A DNA stretch of 64,000 nucleotides from Rhizobium esperanzae (GTDB lineage Bacteria > Pseudomonadota > Alphaproteobacteria > Rhizobiales > Rhizobiaceae), in NCBI RefSeq assembly GCF_002204185.1, contig NZ_MXPU01000002.1, positions 370,221 to 434,220 of the forward strand. Direction: 5' to 3'. Below the pieces are notes generated by a model that saw nothing but the letters and a program-made list of their open reading frames with translations, made no database searches and was not told the origin of the DNA. The position numbers were made by a program, and so were the translations under genes. Shown here piece after piece: positions 57,714 to 64,000 of the stretch. How positions within the stretch are numbered: position 1 is the first letter of the stretch; the number at the start of each line of letters is the position of its first letter.

Positions 57714-58292
57714 CTATTTCGGCGCGCGTTTGGCAAGGATGCGCTGCAGCGTTCGCCGGTGCATATTGAGCCGGCGTGCCGTTTCCGAGACATTGCGCTC
57801 ACACATTTCATAGACCCGCTGGATGTGTTCCCAGCGCACCCGATCGGCCGACATCGGATTCTCCGGAAGTTCCGCCTTTTCGCCCGGCCGTTGCGTCAGT
57901 GCCGAAAAGACGTCGTCGGCATCCGCAGGCTTGGCCAGATAATCGACGGCTCCGAGTTTTACCGCCGTCACCGCCGTTGCGATATTGCCGTAGCCGGTCA
58001 GCACGATGATCCGCGTGTCGTCACGCCGCTGGCGGATCGCTTCGATGACGTCGAGCCCGTTGCCGTCGCCGAGGCGAAGATCGACCACAGCATATTTCGG
58101 CGGCCTGCCTTTCGATTTGGCAACGCCCTCCGCCACTGATTCGGCCGTCTCCACGTCAAAGCCGCGCGTCTCCATTGCCCGTGCGAGACGGCGCAGGAAC
58201 GGCCCGTCATCGTCGACGATCAGCAGGCTGGCGTCGGGCCCGATATGGTCTTCATCCGATGCGGCGAAATTTCCATGATTCTGTTCTGTCAT
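57714..58292 (-). CDS. actR: ActR/RegA-type response regulator
   Basis: Response regulator of the ActSR/RegBA/PrrBA redox and acid-tolerance system. The 192-residue protein has a receiver domain (SLLIVDDDGPFLRRLARAM with the acidic pocket, YAVVDLRLGDGNGLDVI with the phosphorylated Asp, IIVLTGYG and the lysine of YLAKPADAD) and a short Fis-type HTH (ERNVSETARRLNMHRRTLQRILAKRAP) typical of the RegA group. The ATG at 58292 starts the family-like MTEQ; upstream in-frame start 58355 is unlikely. It lies 67 nt downstream of actS. Confidence 0.94.
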   Translation of the reverse strand: MTEQNHGNFAASDEDHIGPDASLLIVDDDGPFLRRLARAMETRGFDVETAESVAEGVAKSKGRPPKYAVVDLRLGDGNGLDVIEAIRQRRDDTRIIVLTGYGNIATAVTAVKLGAVDYLAKPADADDVFSALTQRPGEKAELPENPMSADRVRWEHIQRVYEMCERNVSETARRLNMHRRTLQRILAKRAPK

Positions 58293-58359
58293 CGTCTCGA
58301 GTCCCGGCGGTTGGGCCTGATCTTGGTCAACCGTTTTTCTTCTACTTATGCCCATAAAC

Positions 58360-59688
58360 TCATTTTGTCGAATTTGCGTCGATCAGCATTCGCGGCCATT
58401 CGATGCGGATGCGCGCGCCGGCTCTTTCCGGCTCGCGGTTCTCGAAAATCAGCGATGCGCCCGAGCGCTCCAGCAGCGTCTTGGCGATGAAAAGTCCGAG
58501 CCCGAGGCCGCCGGCCGTATCTTCCTTCTGCCGCTTGGTCACATAGGGCTCGCCGATTCGCGTCAGTATGTCAGGCGAATAACCATTGCCGTCGTCCTCG
58601 ATGACGATCAGCACTTTGTCGTGATCGTGCTCGACGGTGATGGTCACTTTCTCCCTGGCATAATCGACGGCATTTTCGATGAGGTTTCCGAGTCCGTACA
58701 TGATGCCGGCATTGCGGTCGGTGACCGGCTCGCTTTTGCGTGGGCTTTTTTCGATAAGCTCGAGCGTGATGCCGAATTCCCGGTGCGGCGCGACGACCTC
58801 TTCGATCATCGAGGAAAGCGGCAGCCGGCGCATATGCGCCTCGCCTTCCGAGGAGAGCGTCGTCAGCCGCCGCAGAATGTCACGGCAGCGTTCGCTCTGG
58901 CTCCGCAACAGCATGACATCCTCGCGAAAGCGATCATCGTCCTTGAGCTCGCGCTCCATTTCCTTGGCGACGACGCTGATCGTGGCAAGCGGCGTGCCGA
59001 GTTCATGGGCTGCCGCCGCAGCCAGGCCGTCAAGCTGCGAGAGATGCTTTTCCCGCTGCAGCACCAGTTCGGTCGCGGCCAGCGCATCGGCAAGCTGGCT
59101 TGCTTCCATCGAGACGCGATAGGCATAGAAGGCGGCAAAGGCCATGGTCGAGGCGATCGAGCACCAGACCCCGAACTGCATGACGTTGTGGACATTGATC
59201 TCGACCCCGTCGAACCAGGGCAGCGGGAAAGGCGAAAAGGCGAGCACTGTAATGCAGACCATCGCAAAGCCGATCAGCGCCGTGCTGTAGCGGATCGGCT
59301 GTGAGGCAAAGGAGATGATGACGGGCACGCAGACGAGTGCGGCGAAGGGATTGGCGAGGCCTCCGGTGATGAAGAGCAGCGCGCAGAGTTGCAGGAGATC
59401 AAAGCCAAGCAAAGCGAAGGCGGCCGGCGGCGCCAGCCGGTGCGTCGGCGGATAGCGGATCGTCAGGTAGAAATTCACCCAGGCAAGAGCGGCGATCAGC
59501 GAGGAGCTGGCGATCAGCGGCAAGGGAAATTTCAGCCAGAAGGCGACGATGAATACCGTCAGCGCCTGGCCGCCGACGGCAAGCCAGCGCAGCCGCACCA
59601 GCGTCTGCAGCCGCAGCCTGCGGCTGCTGTGCCGGTCTTCCAGCGTATGGCTTTGCGTCTTGTCGATCACGCCGGGCTTGTCGATCAT
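58360..59688 (-). CDS. actS: ActS/RegB-type redox sensor histidine kinase
   Basis: Membrane sensor kinase of 442 residues paired with ActR. The N-terminal half has about six membrane helices (around residues 35-50, 54-72, 88-108, 112-128, 133-152 and 170-190), including the ubiquinone-site-like block FITGGLANPFAAL. The H-box is GLAAAAAHELGTPLATISVVAKEM with the phosphoacceptor His near residue 228; ATPase motifs NLIENAVDYA, DDGNGY and GGLGLGLFIAKTLLERSGA follow. AAGGAG precedes the ATG. In relatives it controls pH tolerance, nitrogen and carbon fixation and respiration genes. Confidence 0.94.
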   Translation of the reverse strand: MIDKPGVIDKTQSHTLEDRHSSRRLRLQTLVRLRWLAVGGQALTVFIVAFWLKFPLPLIASSSLIAALAWVNFYLTIRYPPTHRLAPPAAFALLGFDLLQLCALLFITGGLANPFAALVCVPVIISFASQPIRYSTALIGFAMVCITVLAFSPFPLPWFDGVEINVHNVMQFGVWCSIASTMAFAAFYAYRVSMEASQLADALAATELVLQREKHLSQLDGLAAAAAHELGTPLATISVVAKEMERELKDDDRFREDVMLLRSQSERCRDILRRLTTLSSEGEAHMRRLPLSSMIEEVVAPHREFGITLELIEKSPRKSEPVTDRNAGIMYGLGNLIENAVDYAREKVTITVEHDHDKVLIVIEDDGNGYSPDILTRIGEPYVTKRQKEDTAGGLGLGLFIAKTLLERSGASLIFENREPERAGARIRIEWPRMLIDANSTK

Positions 59689-59709
59689 GCCGGGGCTCCT
59701 TGATGGCTC

Positions 59710-62175
59710 TCATGTACCACGTGGTTTTGCCCGTGTCGTCGGTAACGCCTCTTCCGGCCGCTCCGGCCAGGGATGGCGCGGATAGCGTCCACGCATCTCG
59801 GCGCGTACGTCCTTCCACGAGCCCGCCCAGAAACCGGGCAGGTCGCGCGTCGTCTGGATCGGCCGGTGCGCCGGCGACGTCAGCTCCAGGAGCAGCGGCA
59901 GGCGGCCTCCGGCGACCGCTGGATGCTGTTTGAGCCCGAACAACTCCTGCACCCGGATCGTCAAGATAGGCTCCTCGCCCTCATATTGGATAGGATGTTT
60001 TTGACCGGTCGGCGCCTCGAAATGCGTCGGCGCAAGCCGGCTAAGATCGCGCTGCAGCTCGTGCGGCACCAGCGACATCAGCCCGTTCGAAAGTCCTGCC
60101 GCAGAAATCTCGGAGAGGCTGCGGGCGTCTTCCTGGAAGGGAGCGAACCATTCCTCCAGCCGGGAAAGCAGAGCATCGTCGCTGACATCGGGCCAGGGAT
60201 CACCGATCGTCCGATGAAGGAAACCGATCCGTTCGCGAAGCTGCAGGGCCTCCTTCGAGAAGGCGAGCTGATCGAGCCCCAGTTCGCGCACGCCCTCCAT
60301 CAGCGCCTGAGTGATGGCGGCCCCGGAAGGACGCGGCAACGGCGTCTCTTCGAAGATGATCGCGCCGAGCCGGGTTGCCCGCCGCGCCCGCACCTGCCGG
60401 CTTTGCCGGTCGAAGAATGTCTGGTCATCGGTTCTGATCTCGCCAGGCAGTTCGGCTTCGATATCCGCACGAGTCACTTCGGCCGCCGCCAGAATCCGCC
60501 CCTGTGCCGCGCGCCCGGTGAGATCGGCGATGACGAGCATCTGGCTGCCGGCGAGCCTCTCGGTTTCCGGCAGTTCCGCTCCCCGCCCGTTCGCCATGAC
60601 GAATCGCCCGCGCCCGCCGCGCTGAAGCGCGATCCGATCGGGGAAAGCATGCAGCAGAAGCTGACCCGCCAGTACAGGTGCGGCCCTGGTGACGGTATCG
60701 AGGCCGGCAGCCAGCCGCCCCGCCAGCCGCCGCGAGGCATCGGCTCTTTCGCCGCGCTCGGCCTTGAAGCGCCGCAGCCGGTCCTCAATGTCGATGCTCG
60801 GTCCGCCAAGTCCCTGTTCGGTCAGGAGCACGGCAATCATCGCCGCCTCCCGGGCATGGCCCGATTCGCCTGATGAGACGACCATGGCGGCAAGCCGCGG
60901 CGGCAGAGCCAGATCGCGCATCATCTTGCCGCGGACGGTTAACGCTCCATCCTTGTCGAGCGCTCCCAGTTGGCCGAGCAGCGCCCGCGCCTCCTTAAGA
61001 GTCGTTTCCGGCGGCTGATCGACGAAGGCAAGCGATGCCGGATCCTGGACGCCCCAATGCGCGAGATCGAGCACCAGGCCGGAGAGATCGCTGGAGAGGA
61101 TCTGCGGCGGCGTGAAGGCCGGCAGTGCCGCCATCTGCCCCTGATGCCAAAGCCGGATGGCGATGCCGGGCTCCGTTCGTCCCGCGCGGCCGGCCCGCTG
61201 ATCGGCGGAGGCCCGCGACACCCGCACCGTCTCGAGCCGCGTAATCGCGGTCGAGGCCTCGAAGACCGGCAGCCGCTGCAATCCGCTGTCGATCACGATT
61301 CGGACGCCGTCGATGGTGATCGAGGTTTCGGCGATCGAGGTGGCAAGGACGATCTTGCGCGTTCCTTTGGGTGCAGGCCGGATCGCCGCATCCTGCTCCT
61401 TTTGGCTGAGATTGCCGTAGAGAGGGGCAATCAAGGTTTCAGGCCCGAATCGCCCCTGCAGGCGCTCTGCGGTGCGCGTGATTTCCGCCTGGCCGGGCAG
61501 GAAGGCGAGGATAGAGCCTTCCTCGTCGGCATGTGCTTCGATAATCGCTCGGGTGACGGCATCCTCGATGCGTTCGCCGCCGGGGCGGTCCCGATAGCGG
61601 ACATCGATCGGAAAGCTGCGCCCCAGGCTCTCGATGACAGGCGGGTGATCGAGCAGGGTGGCCACACGCTCCACGTCGAGCGTCGCCGACATCACCAGGA
61701 TGCGCAGATCCTCGCGCAGCGCCGACTGCACGTCGAGCGCCAGCGCCAGCCCGAAATCGGCATCGAGCGACCGCTCATGGAATTCGTCAAAAAGCACGGT
61801 CGAGACGCCTGAAAGCTCCGGATCGTCGAGAATCATCCGGGCGAAAACCCCTTCGGTCACCACTTCGACCCGGGTCGCCGCCGATATCCTGCTGTCGAGG
61901 CGCATGCGGTAGCCGATCGTCTCGCCCACCTGTTCGCCGATGAGCGACGCCATCCGGCTGGCTGCGGCTCGCGCCGCCAGCCGCCGCGGTTCGAGCAGGA
62001 TGATCTTGCCGTCGCCGCGCCAGGGCTGATCGAGCAGGTAGAGCGGCACCAGCGTCGTCTTGCCGGCGCCTGGCGGAGCGGAAAGAACGGCGCGTCTCTG
62101 CTCGGCCAGTGCCGCCGCGACGGCGGGCAGGACATGCGAAACCGGAAGCTCCGGCAATGATGCACTGATCGTCAC
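59710..62175 (-). CDS. hrpB: ATP-dependent helicase HrpB
   Basis: DEAH-box helicase of 821 residues. Walker A APPGAGKTTLVPLYLL is near residue 33, then the LEPRRLAARAAA motif near residue 60, Walker B VLFDEFHERSLDAD near 127, motif III MSATLD near 158, and the helicase C motifs SIAETSITIDGVRIVIDSGLQR and SADQRAGRAGRTEPG near 290-335. The C-terminal HrpB-specific domain follows (LPLLLELTSPAHRPIQTTRDLPGFW). The start overlaps the upstream gene by 4 nt. Its function in DNA or RNA metabolism is not settled for the family. Confidence 0.93.
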   Translation of the reverse strand: MTISASLPELPVSHVLPAVAAALAEQRRAVLSAPPGAGKTTLVPLYLLDQPWRGDGKIILLEPRRLAARAAASRMASLIGEQVGETIGYRMRLDSRISAATRVEVVTEGVFARMILDDPELSGVSTVLFDEFHERSLDADFGLALALDVQSALREDLRILVMSATLDVERVATLLDHPPVIESLGRSFPIDVRYRDRPGGERIEDAVTRAIIEAHADEEGSILAFLPGQAEITRTAERLQGRFGPETLIAPLYGNLSQKEQDAAIRPAPKGTRKIVLATSIAETSITIDGVRIVIDSGLQRLPVFEASTAITRLETVRVSRASADQRAGRAGRTEPGIAIRLWHQGQMAALPAFTPPQILSSDLSGLVLDLAHWGVQDPASLAFVDQPPETTLKEARALLGQLGALDKDGALTVRGKMMRDLALPPRLAAMVVSSGESGHAREAAMIAVLLTEQGLGGPSIDIEDRLRRFKAERGERADASRRLAGRLAAGLDTVTRAAPVLAGQLLLHAFPDRIALQRGGRGRFVMANGRGAELPETERLAGSQMLVIADLTGRAAQGRILAAAEVTRADIEAELPGEIRTDDQTFFDRQSRQVRARRATRLGAIIFEETPLPRPSGAAITQALMEGVRELGLDQLAFSKEALQLRERIGFLHRTIGDPWPDVSDDALLSRLEEWFAPFQEDARSLSEISAAGLSNGLMSLVPHELQRDLSRLAPTHFEAPTGQKHPIQYEGEEPILTIRVQELFGLKQHPAVAGGRLPLLLELTSPAHRPIQTTRDLPGFWAGSWKDVRAEMRGRYPRHPWPERPEEALPTTRAKPRGT

Positions 62176-63119
62176 TTGCGGCCCGCCACCGTCTCATAGG
62201 CAAGAATGGCGCCGGCGAGATCCTCGAGTGCTGCGCCGACCGATTTGAACAGCGTGATCTCCTCGTCATGGCTTCGCCCCCCATGGGCGCCGCTGACGAG
62301 TTCCGCAAGCTCCGATCGGATGTCGTTCATGTCGAGCACGCCGCTTGTCAGCGGCTGAACGATGTCGCCGGCCTCGCTGGTGGCGCCGGCGCGGGTATCG
62401 ACATGGACCGAAGCGCGGCGAACGGCTTCGTCGTCGCTTTCGCGCATGCTCGGCTTGAACGCGCCGACGAGGTCGAGATGTGCGCCGGGCTTCAGCCATT
62501 CCCCTGATATCAGCGGGTCGCTGGAAAGCGTGGCGCAGGAAATGATGTCGGCCGTCCGTGCCGCCGCCTCCCTGTCGGCGACGGCTCTAGCATCGAGGCC
62601 CAGCGCCCGCGCTTCCGCCGCGACCTTCTCCGCCGCCTGCGCGTTGCGTCCCCAGATCGTGTATCTCTTGATGGGCCGGGTCGTGCCGTGGGCGAGCATC
62701 AGGTTGAGCGACAGCCTCCCGGTTCCGCAGACGAGCATTTCCTCCGCATTCGGGCGCGCGAGATAACGGGCGGCGAGCGCCGATGCCGCCGCGGTCCGCC
62801 GCGCCGTCAGCTCGGCGCCGTCGATCACGGCCAGCATTTCGCCGGTCGCGCCCGAGGAAAGAAGATAGGTTCCTGAGATTGCCGGCAGGCTTCGCCGCGT
62901 ATTGCCGGGAAAGACCGAAACTACCTTCACCCCGGCATGACGCCCGGGAACCCAGGCCGGCATCAGAAGCAGCGTCGCGCTCTCTTCCCCGGGCACGTCC
63001 ATCTCGTGGTGATGACGCACCGGCATCACGCATTCGCTCGCAAACATGGCGGCGATCGCTTCGATCAGCTCAGGCCAGGGCAGGGCCGCGCGCGTCTGTT
63101 CTTCGTTGAGGACAAGCAT
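62172..63119 (-). CDS. Ornithine cyclodeaminase / mu-crystallin family protein
   Basis: NAD(P)-dependent family member of 315 residues, related to ornithine cyclodeaminase, ketimine reductases and delta1-pyrroline-2-carboxylate reductase. Conserved regions are HAGVKVVSVFPGNTRRSLPAISGTYLLSS near residue 62, GELTARRTAAASALAARYLA-type near 105 and the Rossmann turn LVCGTGRLSLNLMLAH near 130, with DLVGAFKPSMRESDD near 218. True ornithine cyclodeaminase is not assured; a ketimine or pyrroline-2-carboxylate reductase is equally plausible. Ends 4 nt inside hrpB. Confidence 0.86.
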   Translation of the reverse strand: MLVLNEEQTRAALPWPELIEAIAAMFASECVMPVRHHHEMDVPGEESATLLLMPAWVPGRHAGVKVVSVFPGNTRRSLPAISGTYLLSSGATGEMLAVIDGAELTARRTAAASALAARYLARPNAEEMLVCGTGRLSLNLMLAHGTTRPIKRYTIWGRNAQAAEKVAAEARALGLDARAVADREAAARTADIISCATLSSDPLISGEWLKPGAHLDLVGAFKPSMRESDDEAVRRASVHVDTRAGATSEAGDIVQPLTSGVLDMNDIRSELAELVSGAHGGRSHDEEITLFKSVGAALEDLAGAILAYETVAGRK

Positions 63120-63377
63120 TTTTCACTCCGCCGATCATTTTCTCCCCGGCAAACTAGCGAGTGGCGTGCGTGAGAGGCAAGCGCCCTGGAATTTCATCTC
63201 GCCGCTTCCCATATAGGTCATGGCCTCGCGGTCGAAGCGATTTATCGAGATTCGGCGAAAACGAATCCCCGGAACTGCCAGATCGGGCAGTAAATTTGCG
63301 CGGTTTCGAACGGTAAATCAAAAATCCTTTGTGAATCAACCTGTTACAAAAATGTCAAAAAACTTTGGCTTGGTGTG

Positions 63378-63407
63378 TTGACTTAGAAAAGGGGTTAGCT
63401 CTATAAG
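63378..63407 (+). promoter_or_regulatory. rRNA operon promoter
   Basis: TTGACT (63378-63383) and TATAAG (63402-63407) with an 18-bp spacer lie 360 bp upstream of the 16S rRNA start. The preceding 60 bp are A+T-rich (AAAATCC, TTACAAAAATGTCAAAAAAC), as expected for an UP element of a strong rrn promoter. The rest of 63120-63377 shows no gene. Confidence 0.75.
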
Positions 63408-63409
63408 CC

Positions 63410-63763
63410 CACTCACTGAACGAGGGCGGCGGCGCTGCTGGCGACGAAGTCTTTCGTTCTAAAGAAACTCAAGCGGATTGGCGATTGCTGGTTTGTGTTC
63501 TGGGCGCGAGTTTGGAACGGGTTTTGGTGACGGCTGATGGTCGTCGGTTCTTTGACAATTGAAGATGAGAAGAAAGAGAAACGTGGGCGGCGGAGCTTGC
63601 GGGATCGGCAGCGATGCTGGTTCTTTGAAAGAGACTTTGGCGGTCACGTTTATCAAGAGAAGTTACACTGGTTTTTGACGTTGGATTTCGGTTTGGCGTT
63701 TGGAAAACAGGTGTGAAGTTCTCGTCGATTCAGAACGTGACGTAATTGCCAATGATTGAATTC
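63410..63763 (+). promoter_or_regulatory. rRNA operon leader with boxA-like antitermination sites
   Basis: Non-coding 16S leader. GTTCTTTGACAATTG at 63547-63561 resembles boxA with its CTTTGACA core, and a second similar GGTTCTTTGAAAG occurs at 63619-63631. Such sites recruit Nus factors for rRNA antitermination and lie in the stem region used for RNase III processing. No tRNA or coding sequence is visible in this leader. Confidence 0.6.
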
Positions 63764-64000
63764 TCAACATGAGAGTTTGATCCTGGCTCAGAACGAACGC
63801 TGGCGGCAGGCTTAACACATGCAAGTCGAGCGCCCCGCAAGGGGAGCGGCAGACGGGTGAGTAACGCGTGGGAACGTACCCTTTACTACGGAATAACGCA
63901 GGGAAACTTGTGCTAATACCGTATGTGCCCTTTGGGGGAAAGATTTATCGGTAAAGGATCGGCCCGCGTTGGATTAGCTAGTTGGTGGGGTAAAGGCCTA
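63764..64000 (+). rRNA. rrs: 16S ribosomal RNA, 5' portion (partial)
   Basis: Begins with TCAACATGAGAGTTTGATCCTGGCTCAG-type sequence at about 63764 and contains the universal AGAGTTTGATCCTGGCTCAG site, GACGGGTGAGTAACGCGTGG and the short alphaproteobacterial V1 loop with GAGCGCCCCGCAAGGGGAGCG. The first 237 nt match Rhizobium 16S in character. The gene continues beyond the window; the exact mature 5' end is estimated. Confidence 0.97.

Noticed and set aside
63120..63763. tRNA or small protein genes between the cyclodeaminase-family gene and 16S rRNA
   Set aside because: No tRNA arm pattern and no frame with a credible start; the stretch fits an rrn promoter and leader.

Overview
The window is a stretch of the main chromosome of a Rhizobium of the R. 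etli / R. leguminosarum / R. phaseoli group. Four things point there: the partial 16S rRNA gene at the right end has alphaproteobacterial (Rhizobium-type) sequence; gene order is rhizobial (hemE next to a replication origin, trpFBA-accD-folC, ahcY-HPr-manX-hprK-exoS/chvG-chvI-pckA, actSR); two intergenic copies of the Rhizobium-specific intergenic mosaic element (RIME) are present; and intracellular PHB depolymerase, AddAB and a tyrosine-type DivL occur together. The DNA is GC-rich, densely coded and looks like core chromosome throughout. I see no prophage, insertion sequence, CRISPR array, tRNA or integrative element.

Layout. 1-1446: hemE (minus) and the probable chromosomal origin with DnaA boxes. 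1447-5076: ppsR, maf, aroE, coaE, dnaQ, largely overlapping. 5129-6219: secB and an FxsA-like gene (minus). 6351-11683: Tim44-like, mltA, smr and xre genes, all translationally coupled, then gyrB. 11753-13889: nitroreductase, DUF2218 gene, a RIME, and a frameshifted glutathionyl-hydroquinone reductase. 13985-17856: FAH-family hydrolase, phaZ, DUF2852 gene, a second RIME, YgjP-like metallopeptidase. 17932-22991: trpF-trpB-trpA-accD-folC.

23053-35033 (minus): divL, tsaE-amgK fusion, murU, addB, addA and trxA, mixing cell-cycle signalling, t6A modification / cell-wall recycling and recombination. 35237-40671 (minus): ahcY behind a perfect palindrome, then the PTS carriers HPr and ManX, the short HprK, and ExoS/ChvG-ChvI. 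pckA (plus) is divergent from chvI. 42806-43856: arfB and alkB. 43871-49301 (minus): hisB, DUF2628 gene, hisH, two uncharacterised small genes, hisA, hisF, hisE, coaA. 49479-51419: hslVU. 51585-56274: exported DUF1402 protein, cytochrome P450, malate synthase G. 56344-63119: L,D-transpeptidase, mmcB, actR/actS, hrpB and an ornithine-cyclodeaminase-family gene. 63120-64000: rRNA promoter, leader with boxA-like elements, and the 5' end of 16S rRNA.

Most of this is conserved housekeeping. The points most worth a second look are the origin, the ahcY operator palindrome, the TsaE-AmgK/MurU cluster downstream of divL, the PTS-HprK genes coupled to the ExoS/ChvI envelope sensor, the broken glutathionyl-hydroquinone reductase, and uncharacterised genes embedded in the his operon. 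I did not find a convincing, entirely new multi-gene system. Start codons were often moved downstream of the longest open frame on the basis of ribosome-binding sites, overlap with the upstream gene and family length. Family assignments are from recognition of motifs in the translated sequence, not from a database search.
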